Part shown: piece by piece, positions 32,238 through 56,390 of the stretch | Layout of the letters: each line of letters starts with the position of its first letter | Numbering within the stretch: position 1 is the stretch's first letter | Assembly: GCA_002104895.1 (NCBI GenBank) | Contig: MCFG01000193.1 | Location: forward strand, 62,001-126,000 | Reading direction: 5' to 3' | Source: Anaeromyces robustus | Taxonomy: Eukaryota > Neocallimastigomycota > Neocallimastigomycetes > Neocallimastigales > Neocallimastigaceae | DNA length: 64,000 bases | Position numbers and translations under genes: made by a program | The notes under the pieces: model-generated | The model's input: the letters and a program-made list of their open reading frames with translations, nothing else | Databases searched by the model: none | Told to the model about the DNA's origin: nothing

Positions 32238-34036
32238 CAATTGTAACAATTAATAATGTTAATTACTGGGTAAAAAAATACATTATTATTTTTAAATAAT
32301 AATGATTTGAATTTTTTTTAAAATTAATCTATATTCTTGTTTTAAATTATAAACCATTATAATAATTCAAAAATATAATAATATTAATAATGATAAAAAT
32401 AAAATAATAAATATATGCAAATATTAATTAAAAACATGTTTTTAATAATAATAATAAATAATAATAAATAATAATAATAATAATAATACTAATAATACTA
32501 ATAATAATAGTAATACTGAAAATGTGAAATATTTTTAATTATTCACATAATCCTAAATATCATAAAAATGATTTGATAGTATCATATTTTTGACCGTAAA
32601 AAAAAATTAATAATAAATTTTAAATAATAATAATATATAAATATTATTATTATTTATATATACTATTATTATAATTATAATATTATTGTAATGATAATAA
32701 ATTATATAAATCGAAAAAAAAAAAATCAATATCAATATTTCATTCCGTTTAAAAATAATAAATTTTAAAAAATAAAAAAAGTCAATTTTGATATTTTGGT
32801 ACACCGCAATTCTAATTAATATAATATAAACTAATATATTATAATTATAATTAATATATACAATTATATATTTTAATATATTATAACAATATATTACTAA
32901 ATATACCATTTTTAAAATATTTATATTGAATATTTATTTATAATTTTTAATTTAACAAATTTAATATAAATTAATTTATTTTGTTGATATTTAGAAATAA
33001 TTTTTATTAAGTTAATTTACTTACTATTATGTTACACAGGTGAATAAAAATATTATATTAATTGTTATTTTAAATTTACCAATATATTTTTTATTTATAA
33101 AAATATAATAAAATATAATAAAATAAAATAATATAATATAGTATAATATATAGAATCTAATAATTTAATACAATTATCATATACATTTACTATTTTTATT
33201 ATTTAATTTTTATTATTTTTTCATATGAATATATAAATTATTTTATATTGAAATAATTGTCAAATAAAAAATAAATACATAAATAAAATATATATAAATA
33301 AATTAATATCAGTAAATAAGTAAATAAATGAATAAACAACTAAATAAAATAGTAATAATAAAAAAAGAAAAAGATATACAAAAAAAATAAAAATTTTATT
33401 TTTTATGTTAAGTGTGAAAATTATTGGTAAATAAACAATATTATAAAATATTATTTATTAAAGTTGACTTTTTTGGCTGTTTTTAATTTATATCAAATTA
33501 TATTTTCTATTGTGTAATGTAATATAATATATAATACTAATTATTATTAAATATTATTAAATAAAAAATGTTACTCGATTAAATAATAATAATTTAAACT
33601 CGTTATATAATGTATATATATTAAAACTAATATTTTTCCATATAAACTAATTTACATTTCCTATTTAATTATAATTAATAGTAAATATAAATACTAATAT
33701 AATATAATATAATATAATATAATATAATATAATATAATATAATTTATTTATTTATTTATTAATAGATATTGTTTATAATATTTAAATAAAGATAGAATTT
33801 GTAAAAAAAAAATAAAAAAAAAAAAATAAGAAAAAAAAAACAAAATAAAATATAAATATAAATATTATGTTAAACAAATCAATATTAAAAGTATTAAAGA
33901 TATAAATTATTTTTAATATTATATCATTATTAAACCGTAATTTTATTAATAATAATAATATATATTAATTATATTAATTATTTAAAAATAATTTTAATAT
34001 ATATATTTTTTTATTTTAATATATACTATTGTAAAA

Positions 34037-34040
<4 letters not shown>

Positions 34041-34077
<37 letters not shown>
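34041..34077. repeat. 37-nt T homopolymer
   Basis: Uninterrupted T-run flanked by A-runs. Confidence 0.9.
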
Positions 34078-34084
<7 letters not shown>

Positions 34085-34590
34085 ATTTTTTTATTTTAGA
34101 AAAGTTAACTTTTACAGTATTTAAAAAAAAAAAAATAATAATAAAAAAAATATAAAATAAAATAAAATAAAAAATAAATTAACAATTTATATGAAAAATA
34201 ACAGTTTAAATTGTTAATACTGTAAATAATTTGTATATAACAATAATAACATATTTATATATTTATTATATATATAAATATTCTAAAAACATAAAATATT
34301 TATATATTATATAAATATTTTAAATAAATATATTAAAGAGTCTTTTTTTTTTTTTTTTATTTTATTCATTTTTAAAATTATAATAATAGAATAATAGAAT
34401 AATTGAAAAAATTAGAAACAAATAGATATAATTTTCACCATTAAAATATAAAAAAAATAATTTGTAACAACATATATATTTTTTCATAGTAAAGAAAAAA
34501 TATATCAAATTATTTTTTTTATAGTCAACATTATTTTTTTTTTTCATAACCACAATTATTTTAATTTTTTAATATTTTGAAATATTTAAA

Positions 34591-37500
34591 ATGACTAATA
34601 ATACTATACCAGCTTTTGATAAAACCAACATAGAAATAATAGAAAATCAAAAGAAAAACCATTTTAGATCAAGATCTGTTGACCTTGTCACTATAAATAA
34701 TACATTTTCAGAAATGAGTGTACAACCAAATATAAAATCTGAAAAGAGAAGTATAGATAAAATTAATGAAATAATTCTTGGAAGTGAAAAATACTATATT
34801 CCAGAAAGACCAGTTCTTACTATTGATACTAAAGCTCCAGCTAGAAGAAGTTTGAGAACACCACTTTCAGAAGTTAATTACAATGAACTTTTAGAAAGTT
34901 TAGAAAGTTTAACTTCAGAAGTCAAAAATAACACTTTAAAACATACCAAAACAGAAGATAATAAAAAAGAAGATACCAAAACAGAAAAAACTAATTTAGA
35001 TGATACTAAAACAGAGGAAAAAGAAAAAGATGAATCAGGTAAATAAATAAATATATAAATGTATATATATAAATATATATATATAAATATTTTATTATAA
35101 TGTATCAAATCATAATTTCTTAATTTCTGTAAATTAATTATTAAATATATTTAAAATAATTATATTATTAATAAACTATTAGAAAAGAAACTTAAACATT
35201 CAACTAGCATAAGATATTTATTAAGTTTAACTAAAAAAGCATCAAACGAAAATTTAAAGTCAAATGAAGAAAATAATATGCCATGTTTAACTGATATTCT
35301 TCAAAATTCTAAAAATTATTTATTTAATTTAGCTAAAAAAACTCAAGAATCATCTGAAGAAACTGAAAACAATGAAAATAAAAAAATTAAAGAAATTAAA
35401 AAATCAGATGTTCCAGATTTAAAAATTATTATTAATTCTAGAAAATCATCAGAATCTACTATTTGTAAACCTGATAATGATAAATGCGAAACCACTAAAA
35501 ATGTTGAAAATAATAAAAAAGATGATGATGATAATAATAGTATAGTTAATGATAGTAATGATAATTCTGTTATTAATTTATATTCAAAAAATAGAGATTC
35601 TATTAATTTAGATGTTTATATGAATTCAGAAATGTTTCCAACTACTCCAATTACTCCAATGGAAGAAATTCCTGAAGATAAAGAAAATCTTAAAGAAAAA
35701 GAAATAATAAATAAAAAAGAACAAAAAGAAATAAAAGAATGTATAGAAAAGAAAAATTTAGTTGAAATCAAAGAAATTAAAGTAACAAAGAATAAATATA
35801 CAATTGAAAATATTCCATTACCAGAAATACCGGTTGCTAGATATAGTCACAAAAAATCTAATTCAGATTATAGAATTCCAGAAAATAAATCAAAATCTCA
35901 TTTACGTCGTACTTACTCAAAAGATAAATTAGAAATATTAAAAAGAGAAAATATTGAAGCTTCATATAATAAAATATCAAATTCAAAAGATGAAGAAGAA
36001 GAAAAAGAAGAAGAAGAAGAATATGATAATGAAAGAAATCCTGATCGTAATGATTCAATATGTTATTCAAATTCCCATTCATTAAATAATAGTGGCCAAT
36101 GTGATACATTTGGTAATAGAAGAAATAAATCTTATTTAAATCAAAAGAATAATAATTCAAATAATTTACATAAAAGAAATTCACAACATAGAATATCGTC
36201 TAATCGTTCTAGTATTAATCTTCAAGATATTGAAAATATTAAAGATATTACTAAATCTTTTTATAATACTAATAAAAAGAAGACTTCTAGAACTAATAAT
36301 AAAGAAACTGGAAAAGACGTTTATTATATTAAACGTTTAGATAATGATATTGATGAAAAATCTGATAAAGCTAATGCTATCAGAATGTATCGTAATACAA
36401 GAAAACTTTCAGATGTTACTACTAAACATCGTCGTACTTATTCTACTTCTTCTAATCATTCACTTCCAGATATTAACAATTCTGGTTTCAAATATGATAA
36501 AGTTAATATTTCACCTAATCTTACATCCAAAACCATCTCTCCATATCTTAGATCTAAAAATCTTTCCCCAAGTCTTATGTCAAAATCACCATATCTTAGA
36601 TCTAAAAATATTCCTGCTGTTAAAAGTTCATTATGTAACCAAAGTTTTAATGCTGATGAAGCTAATTTCGAAAAAGTTAGAAAATTAAGTGAAATAAGTA
36701 CTCATGAAGATTCATTAGATTTAATGACTAGTGAAATAGAAAAAGATAAGAGTATGGAAAAAATGATGAATAATCTTGAAGCCATTAAATGTAATATTAA
36801 TGGTGAAAAACAAAAAATTAAAGAAGAAAATAGTATTAAACCAAGTTGGGCAAAGAATAGTAGTAGCAACAGTAGTAACAGTAGCAATAGTAGTACTACT
36901 AGTGAAGAAGAAGAAAAGAAGGAAATTAATATTCCTTCTAAACCTCAAAGACCAAAATGTGATACTACTCTTGTTTTTACTAAAAGAAATAGTTCTTTAA
37001 CTAGATTCTCTGTTGTAAGTGCTAGAACACGTAATTCTGTTGCTCAATCCCCTGATCTTTCTATGAAATCTAAATATTATAGATATTCTCTTGCAAGAAA
37101 TATTAATACTTATAATAATGTTGGTAACTTACCAGTACCATCTCATCATACAAAACTTTGTATTCCACACTTTAATCCAAATAGTAATATTCAACACTTC
37201 AGAAAGAATAGTATTGATAGTACATGTTCACAAGATACTTTAATGATGGATGGTTGTATTAATACCTCTAGAGTTGAATCATCTATGATTTATTCCACTA
37301 GTTTCACTAATGCCTATCCAAATAATTATTCTAATAGTTTCTCTAATAGTTTCTCTAACCCTAATAGAAGTTTCTTATTTAGAGATTCTAAAAATAATAA
37401 TAATAATTATAATATAAATAATAATAAATTTACCAGTATTATTAATGAAATTAAAGAAGAACCTATTGAAGAACCATCATTTGATTTTAATAAGAAAACT

Positions 37501-37713
37501 GAAAATAAAACTATACCAACTACTGAAAAGAAATCAGAAATTGTTAGTAAAATAAGTAATGTAACTGATATTCCATTTTTACATAATAATAAAGATCAAG
37601 AAAAATGGGAAACTAAAATGCATACTATGTCTTTATATGATGAAGACAATCCAAAACCAAGAAAGAATAGAAAAAGTTTCAGAAAAACTTTCTCTATTTT
37701 CAAGAAAAAATAA
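34591..37713 (+). CDS. Large disordered Ser/Lys-rich protein, function unknown
   Basis: Two exons: 34591-35038 and 35183-37713 (GT-AG, phase 1), giving 992 residues. I do not recognise the family. No TM segment, signal peptide or folded domain is visible. The sequence is rich in Ser, Asn, Lys and Glu. It has basic R-x-x-S sites throughout (FRSRSVDL, ARRSLRTP, LRRTYSKD, HRRTYSTSS), an internal near-repeat SPYLRSKN / SPSLMSKSPYLRSKN (about 565-592), a KDEEEEKEEEEEYD acidic run and a very basic C-terminus ending KSFRKTFSIFKKK. The pattern suits a phosphoregulated cytoskeletal or membrane-associated scaffold, but this is only a guess. Codon use matches neighbouring genes. Confidence 0.82.
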
Positions 37714-37734
37714 AATATTTTTAAAATATAAAAA

Positions 37735-37767
<33 letters not shown>

Positions 37768-38560
37768 TCATCATAAATTAAGTTAAGAAATAAAATTATT
37801 TGTAAATATGATAATATAATAATATAATATATCCGTTATATTTATTTAAAAGCGAAAAACAAAAATCAACAAAACTATTATTTTAATTAAATAAATTCTT
37901 AATTTATTATTTCATTATTTTTTCATTATTTATTTAATATAAAAAATGATTTAATTATGTAAAATAAAATAATATTAATTAATAATAAAATAATTAATTA
38001 TTTAATATTTTTTACTCTTAACTTAAAAAAAGTGTAAAAAATAATATTTAATTAATTGATAAATAAAAAACAAATTATTTATTTATATATATCTATATTT
38101 ATATATATAAATATTAAATTTAATAATCATAATAATAATAATAATAAAACAAAAAAAAAAACCAAAAAAAAAAAAAAAAAAAAAAAAAGAAAATAAAATA
38201 ATAAATTGTTAAAAAAAATAATAACAAATATATAATAAAGAAATTATATAAAAGAAATAACAAAATAACAAAAATAAATAATTAAATAAAATTATAAAAT
38301 AAAAATATAGGAAATTTAAATTTGTTTTTTATAGAATATATAAATAAATAAATAAATATATAAATAAATAAATATATAATAAATAAATTAATAAAATAAT
38401 TAAAAAAAAAAAAAGAAAGTAGAATTATATAATTAGTCGTTTATATTATTTTTTATTGGTTTACTATAATTATTATTATTATTATTATTAATTATTATTA
38501 TTTTATATATTTGTTTATTTATGTTTTTTTTTTTTTTTTTTATTTTATATACATACTTTT

Positions 38561-38611
<51 letters not shown>

Positions 38612-38668
38612 CAACTAACCATTTAAATTCTTAATGCTGTAGTTTTTATTTTATTTTATTTTATTAAT
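37714..38668. other. intergenic between convergent genes
   Basis: AT-rich spacer with a TA run (37741-37764), an A-run near 38165-38188 and a 46-nt T-run at 38566-38611. No gene seen. Confidence 0.65.
38566..38611. repeat. 46-nt T homopolymer
   Basis: Longest single-base run in this part of the window, 57 bp past the stop codon of the chitin synthase-like gene. On that gene's strand it reads poly-A in the 3' flank. Confidence 0.9.
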
Positions 38669-42201
<3,533 letters not shown>

Positions 42202-42683
42202 TTTTATAAATATTTAAAATTTTTAAATATATTTTTTTATAATGGTTATTATATCTTATTAATTATTAAGATAATATTATAATATATTAATATATTAATT
42301 ATTTCATTAAATTTGCTTTCTAATTATTTTTTATTTTTCTTTTTTTTTTTTTACTTATTCTTTTTTTTTTAACTTATAAAAAAATATTAACTCTTAAAAC
42401 TTTGACAAAAACAAGCAAACATAGAAAAAAATAATAATAATAAAGCATCAAATTTCTAATTCATAAATATTATTAAATTTTTTAAAAAATTCATTAATAA
42501 TTATGTTATTATTTATTAATATTTCATTTAATCCAATAAAAATGATATAATTAAAGAAATTAAATTAAAATTAAGCTAATTCACTGGTATATTTTCATCT
42601 TAATTTTTTTAAGGTCATTATTCATTATTATTTTTTATATAGCAAAATCTAAATTATTAATAAAAAAAATTTATTAATAATTA

Positions 42684-42774
<91 letters not shown>

Positions 42775-42793
42775 AAATAAATAAATAAATAAA

Positions 42794-42834
<41 letters not shown>

Positions 42835-43018
42835 AAATAAATAAATAAATAAATAAAAATAAATAAATAAATAAAAATAAATAAATAGATAAATAAATAA
42901 TAATACAAACAAAAAAAAAATTATTTATTATTTAAATTTTATTTCATAATATTTTTATAATTATAAAATGAATAGTTTTAATGAATAGTTTTGTAATGAT
43001 GATATGTACTGAATAATT
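42202..43018. other. intergenic with large AAAT array
   Basis: Spacer between two minus-strand genes. The main content is the AAAT array at 42683-42900. No gene seen. Confidence 0.65.
42683..42900. repeat. (AAAT)n microsatellite, ~218 bp
   Basis: Tetranucleotide array with AAAAAT interruptions spaced 20-36 bp apart in its second half, which gives a higher-order pattern. Confidence 0.95.
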
Positions 43019-44763
43019 TTATCGTATTTTTTTTGTTCTATGATTTCTCATTTCATAATCATTTTTAGGATGTGATTCTTTGAAACATCTTTTACAATAA
43101 GCATCATTATCACAATCAATACATCTTATAACACCGTCATCATTACATATACCTTGAAATTTTTATTATAATATATAATTTAATTTAATTAGTAAAACAT
43201 AATTTTAAAATATATATTTAAGGAATTAGAATATATAAATATATATATATATTATATTATATATTATTATTATTATTATTAATATTAATATTATTATAAA
43301 ACAATAAAATATATATGATGAATTAAATATTTACAACACCAATTTAGGGTTTCATCTTGTTCTTGTTTCTCTTTTTCTCCAAAGAAAAATTTTCTATCAA
43401 CAGGTTTTGGTGGTGGTGGTAAATCATCATTATTGTTATTTTGGGTATTGGTTTTTTTAGTATTATTTTGCTTTTTATTATTTGTATTGTTATTAGAAGA
43501 AAGAGATGATGGTGGTACATATGGCCTATATTCTTTTAATTTATTTAGTCGACTTTCCCAATCATCTTTCATATCATTATACGTATTTTGTTCATGACTT
43601 TCTAATTGAACTTCTTCTTGTACTCGATTAATTAATTGGTCAACTTCATTTAACTGGAATGATGGCTCTTAATAATTGATAGATATGGGATTAAGTAAAA
43701 TATTTTAAGAGCATATAATTATATTAAAATATATTACATATATAATATAAAAAAAATTTAAATATATTAATATTATATATAAGGTTTAAATTGCTAAAGA
43801 CTATCATTAAAATTATATATTATAAATTATAAATAATAAATATTTTACGTTCAATTAAGTTTGAATAATTAGAATTGTTATTCCCAAAATTATTATTATT
43901 ATTATTATTATTGATATTATTATAATTGTTATAGTTATTATTATTATTATTATAATTATTGTTATAGTTATTATTATTATTATTATAATTATTGTTATAG
44001 TTATTATTATTATTATAATTATTGTTATAGTTATTATTATTATTATTATAATTGTTATAATTATTGTTGTTATAGTTATTATTATTGTTATTATTATAAT
44101 TGTTATAATTATTGTTGTTATAATTATTGTTGTTATAGTTATTATTATTATTATTATAATTGTTATAATTATTGTTGTTATAATTATTGTTGTTATAGTT
44201 ATTATTATTATAATTGTTATTATTATTATAGCTATTATTGCTATAATTATTATTGTTATTATAATTGTTGTAATTATAATTATTAGTGAAATCCATAAAA
44301 TTACTATTATTTAAATCGGCATTTAATTCTTTTAAATTATTTATTTGAGCATTTTTCAAATCAGTCATCTTTATATATATATATGTATTAATTATTAATA
44401 AATTTGAAATTATTATATAAATTCTTAATATGTAATTTATATATTATATATACTTCGTCATGAAATGTATATCCTGTTGAATTATTTGTTTTTCCATTTG
44501 AAAAATTAACCGGTTTTTGAGTAGCAACTGGATCCCTTCCAAGTAAATTTGCTAGTCGTTGTGCAAATTCATCTTGAGAATTTCTATTTAAAATAATACA
44601 TATATTTACAACCATTAAAATTATCACTCATTCATTCAAAGTATATGTTGATATTTATATATATAATTTTTTATTTTTAAAATTTTTACTTTTCATCTTT
44701 TGTTTCTTCGATTGGTTGCTTTAATTTTCTTAAACGTTCTTGTAAATCTTTATCAATATCCAT
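43019..44763 (-). CDS. ZFYVE19: ANCHR-like abscission/NoCut checkpoint regulator
   Basis: Five exons: 44763-44690, 44583-44454, 44368-43849, 43667-43335 and 43152-43019, giving 396 residues. Human ANCHR (ZFYVE19) binds ESCRT-III and VPS4 at the midbody and delays abscission. Two MIM1-like motifs sit at the N-terminus (KDLQERLRKLK at about 5-15, DEFAQRLANLLG at about 29-40), fitting the E-x-x-x-R-L-x-x-L pattern that binds MIT domains. A ~130-residue Asn/Tyr repeat follows, then a conserved helix (EVDQLINRVQEEVQLE) and the C-terminal B-box-like finger (NWCCICND, CIDCDNDAYCKRCF, HP), which closely matches the PWCCICNED finger of ANCHR. The N-terminal FYVE finger of the animal protein is absent, as only the motif-helix-finger core is kept. 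Confidence is high for the finger, lower for function. Confidence 0.8.
43880..44290 (-). repeat. coding Asn/Tyr low-complexity repeat
   Basis: Exon 3 of the ANCHR-like gene is mostly (AAT)n with TAT every three to six codons, giving a Y-N(2-6) pattern over about 130 residues: a prion-like, disordered segment. Confidence 0.92.
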
Positions 44764-44911
44764 TATAAAATTATTTTTTTTTCTTTTTTATTGAAATTAT
44801 TATTTAATATATATAGAAAATATTTTTTAAATATATTATGATATGTTTATATAAATTCTATATTTTGAATAGATGTTATTTATATTATAAATTTTTAATA
44901 TATAAAATTCT

Positions 44912-44943
<32 letters not shown>

Positions 44944-45810
44944 CAAAAAAGCAAATATAAAAACAAATTATTGCATTTATGTTTTGAATTTTTTTATAAA
45001 TTTTAATTTTTTTTCTAGATTTAATTAATTAGTTTAAAATTTTAATATTAATTTTATGATGTAAAAAAATAATTAATAATTTTATGTAATTTCTTGTTAT
45101 TGAATATCAATAATTTAAATTATTAAAATTGTAAACATTAATAAATTTTTATTTAATTATTAATAACAATAAAAAAAAAAAAAAAAAATAAAAAAAAAAA
45201 AAAAAAATTAAGAGTATAAAACATCAAAGGATAAATTATAAATTTATATAGAAAAATTAAATTTAAATATTTCAAAATAGATATATGAATATATAAATAA
45301 ATTTAATAAAAAAGAATAAATAAAAAAAGTTTTTATTTAAGTATAATACATTAAACGAAAATAATTTAATAATATTTTTGAATTATAAATCTTTTTTTTT
45401 TTTATTAAAATTATTTAGCAGTATTATATTTAAATTAAAACAAATAAATAATTAAAAAAAAAAATACAAATAAACAATAAAAAGAAACTAAAATATATAT
45501 ATATATAAAAATGTCAAAAGCAATATTTACAAAATTTATTATTAATAAAGTATAAATAAAAAATATATATTAGTAGAACATAAAATTCTAATTAATTCAA
45601 TAAAAGAATAAATTATAAAATAAATACAGTAAATTGAAATTTTAATAAATCTCTAGCATTGTTATATACTTTTAATAAGTAATGATATATATAAGACTGT
45701 TATTTCAATAATATATAATAATAATAATAATAATTAAATATATAAGTACTTATTTTTTGTTTATATTCATATATATATATTATTTTTGTAAAATGAAGAT
45801 ATATTAAAAA
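44764..45810. other. intergenic between divergent genes
   Basis: Spacer between the ANCHR-like gene (-) and SEC3 (+). It has a 33-nt T-run near 44910-44943 and A-runs near 45170-45207. No promoter element can be singled out. Confidence 0.6.
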
Positions 45811-52015
<6,205 letters not shown>

Positions 52016-52075
52016 TAATAAATAAATAATAATACTAAGTAGAAATAATAAAAAATTTCATATATAATATAAAAA

Positions 52076-52106
<31 letters not shown>

Positions 52107-52889
52107 TAATAATAATTATTTGTAAAAAAATAACAACTTTATAATAAAATAAAATAAAAGCTATATATAATAAATAAAAAATAGAAATTTATAATAAATA
52201 AAGCAAATTTTCTTAAGTACAATTTTAATATTATTATTATTTACATTTTTATAAAAAATAAAAAAATGAAAAATAAAGAATAAGAAAAAATAAAAAAAAA
52301 AAAAAAATAAGAAAAAAAAAATAAGAAAAAAAAAAATTATAATAAAAAAAATATATTTTAATATTTATTTCAATATTTTTGTTTATTTTTCTTAATTATA
52401 TACATTTTCAATAATTAATTTTCTTTTTTATCTGTAATACATTATTAAATTTATACAAATAATAATAATAAATAAGATTTAATAAGATTTATATAATAAT
52501 AATATTTCACATTGGTAAAATAAAAATAAAAATTTTTAATATTGTGTAACTCTATATGAAATATTGAGAAAGTTGCAAATTTTAAAGAAAATTTCTATAT
52601 ATTTTTTATAATAATTATCATGTTATTTTTTAATATTTTTAATATTTATATTAAATATTAAAATTATTAAAAAATAACTATAATCATTATGTTTAATACT
52701 AAATATGTTTTATTATTCTAATATATATATTTGGATTTTTCTTTTGTTGTTGTTAATTGTTGTCGCTTATTCTTATTGATATTGTTATTTCTTTTTTTAT
52801 TTTTTATTTTTTGGTTTTCCTTTATCTTATTTATTTTTCTATATTATTTTATTTTATTTTATTTATTTATTTATTAATAATTTATTATT
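52016..52889. other. intergenic between convergent genes
   Basis: 3' flanks of SEC3 (+) and RABGGTA (-). AT-rich with A-runs near 52290-52335. No other feature. Confidence 0.6.
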
Positions 52890-53086
52890 TTAACAATGTA
52901 CATCAATATTATTTAAATATTCTTTAATTTTTTCAGTTTCCATTGATGAAACAATTGGATTTTGAGCAAGATGAATGCATTTTAATGATTTTATTTGATT
53001 TAATGGTTTAAGTTCTTCAAGAGTAGAAAATTCTTTTATTTAATTTTAAATATATATAATAAAATTAAAATGTATATATAATAATA

Positions 53087-53150
<64 letters not shown>

Positions 53151-55587
53151 TAATAATTTTTCAATATCTTAATTACATTAATGTATTTATTATTTTATGT
53201 TTTTTTATTTAATTCTAATTATTATATATTTACCATTATTTTCTAAGTAAATTTCTGTAAGATTTTGTAATGAAAGAATGGATTTTGGAATCTCTTTTAA
53301 CTTATTATTATTTAAAATCAATATTCTGGCATTAATTAAATAAGAAAATGCATCATAGGAATATGAATAAATATCGTTTATAGAATTGAAAAGATCAGAA
53401 TTATTGGAAATATCAATCTTAGTATAAGTAGAACATTCATCAATTAATGATAATCTTGTAAGGTTTTGAGATGATAAATCCAAGGTCATGTCTTTATTAG
53501 ACTTTATTATTATGATAAAAAATATAAAAAATTATTATAATTAATAAATAAATGAATAAATAAAAATGTTGATATTATTATTAATTCATAATTAAAATTA
53601 AAAAAAAATAATAATAATAAATATTACCTGTTTAATACATTTATTCATCTTAAATTGACTAACTATTATATATAATTATTAATAATATAATAATAATAAT
53701 TTTTTTTCATTATAATTAATATTATTATTGTTTATTGTTATTATTTGTATTATTATTGGTATTAAAATTGATATTGGTATTTAATTTTTTTTATAATTAT
53801 TAATATTGATATTACTAAAACTAATTATAAACTTTATTTTAATAGTAATAATAATAATAATAATTTTTATTAAAGAAAAATAAAATTACCAAAATCTAAA
53901 TAATATTCGTTTCTATAAGTATCTATATCTTTTAATTTTTCAAGAATTTCAATAATTTCATCTTCTTTATTATCAAGTTTAGATAAAATTTTTACTAAAG
54001 TAAGTAATGCCCCTATATAGTTTAATCATAAATATTTTAATAATACCTTTTATTAATTAAAATGATAAAAAAATAAAAAAAAAATTTTTTTTTTCATATA
54101 TAACATTTTATTATTAATAATATAAATTTTTTCCCCTATACATACATTTACTATCAGGTTCTAATTCCAATAATTCTTTAACAGATTCTAATTCTTCATT
54201 CAAAACATCTTCAGATATTTGGGTATTTACAATTTTAATATGATTTTCTTCTTTTTCTTCTTTACAATCTTTATTATAAGATTTTAATTGTTTTTGAATT
54301 TCAGAATTAATATTTTCATTTTTTATATATAAATCTTGAATAGTAAATTCAAGTTCTGGAATAATTAATTTTTTATCATCTATTGTTATAATTTCATCTT
54401 TATTAAATGAAACTTTTATTTTAGTATCATTAGCAAAATTCGAAATATCTAAATTTGAAATGTATGATAATATAAGTTAAGGTTACATAAATAATAATAA
54501 TAATAATAATATATATATTGTAATATTGTATAAATAAAAATCATAAAATTTGAAAAAAAAAAATATATATATATATATATTTATATATTTATATATAAAT
54601 ATATGAAAAGGATATCCATAGTTTGGAGAATTTATTTTGTGTAATAGTTGGGGTAGTAAATTCGACTTTTTGAACTTCATCATTTATAGATATTTGTATT
54701 GAATTTGATGATTTTAACTTTCATTTAAAAAAAAAAATATGATAAATATATAAATAATTAAATATATATAATAAAAAAAAATAATATTAAAATTATTTAA
54801 TATTTATATTTATTTATTTATTTATTTATTTATTATATATATACCATTATTTTCTTTAATAATTCAATTCCAAAAGTATATTTATTATCAACATTTTGGA
54901 TTAAATAGCAATTTTTAATTCCAACAAGATTGTTATCTATAAATTACATCAAAAAAAAAGAAAAATGGTTTTAATTGTTAATATATGTCAATATATAAAT
55001 TTTTATTCTTTTTATTTTATTCTAATTTATTTTATTTTACCATCTCCAAGAAGCCAACAATGATAAAGCCATGCACTTTGATCATTTGGATCAGTATATT
55101 CAGCGTTTTTAACCATTTCAAATTCTAAAGATTATAATTATAATATTATCATTTTTAATAATAAAAGTATTTATTAATTTTACTATTTTGTAATTAATAT
55201 AATGTTGTCTTTTTTACCATTTGTAGATAATTTTTCCCATTTAGTCTTTTTTGTAACTAATTTTGGAATAAGTTTACTTCTATAATGCCATGCAGAATAA
55301 TTGGAAAAACTTTGACTAATCTTTTTTGTAGTATATTCAAATTCTTCTTTAACAGATGAAACTTTAGATTTAGAAATAACATATCTTCTGTAATCCCAAC
55401 CATGGACTTATTAAAAAGTTATAAAAAATTGTTGTTAAATATAAAATAATGAAAAAAAAAAAAAAGATATTAATATATAAATATTAATAAAAAAGTATTT
55501 AAATATATTTAAAAAAAAATATTATAATATTTATTTTATTATAAAAGTATCATTATATAATAAAATGAAAAAATGAAAATAAATAAA

Positions 55588-55660
<73 letters not shown>

Positions 55661-56354
55661 TAAGTATAAAAATAAATAAATTAATAATATTTTGAAATTA
55701 TATTAAAGATATATGTATAATAAATATTATATATTACAATTTCTAGTATCCAAGTTTAACATTCCATTGACCAATAATAATTCTCTTTTCCAATTTGGCT
55801 TTTCCATATTTTCTAAAATCCAACGTCTATGATTCCAAGCCCAATATGATTTTGGCTTTTTTCTAACACATTTTTCTTGAAATTCTAATTCATTTTCAAA
55901 TTTTTTTTCTTTTTCTTCAGGAGTTCTTTTTAATTTTTTATATAAAAATTATTTTCAAAACATAATTATATTGTTATATATATATATATTAATAGATAAT
56001 ACAAACAATAATAATATATAATTTTTAAAAGTAATTTAAAAGTAATTTTAAAATGTACAATTCATCTAAAAATTTTTAATTTTTTCTTTTAATTTAAGAA
56101 CATAATATATAAATGAATATATAATATACAAATAAAAAATAAATAAAAATAAATAAAATAAATAAAAGTAACTTACAAAGTTTCAAATTGGTGTAATAAA
56201 ATTTTTCTTCTAAAATTCCATAATGTATAATATTCAACATTATAGGATAAAATTTTTGTAGTAATGTTAAATGCTTCTGAATCATATACCTTATTCTTTC
56301 TCTTTATATATTTAAAATGATATATTTAAATAAAATATTAATAATAAATTCGAG

Positions 56355-56390
<36 letters not shown>

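Noticed and set aside
32607-32909. 100-codon minus-strand frame rich in Tyr/Ile/Asn
   Set aside because: AT-rich composition alone explains it: no domain, no splice partners, repeat flanks.
35858-36184. 108-codon antisense frame within the disordered-protein gene
   Set aside because: Complement of biased Asn/Lys/Ser codons; no independent coding signal.
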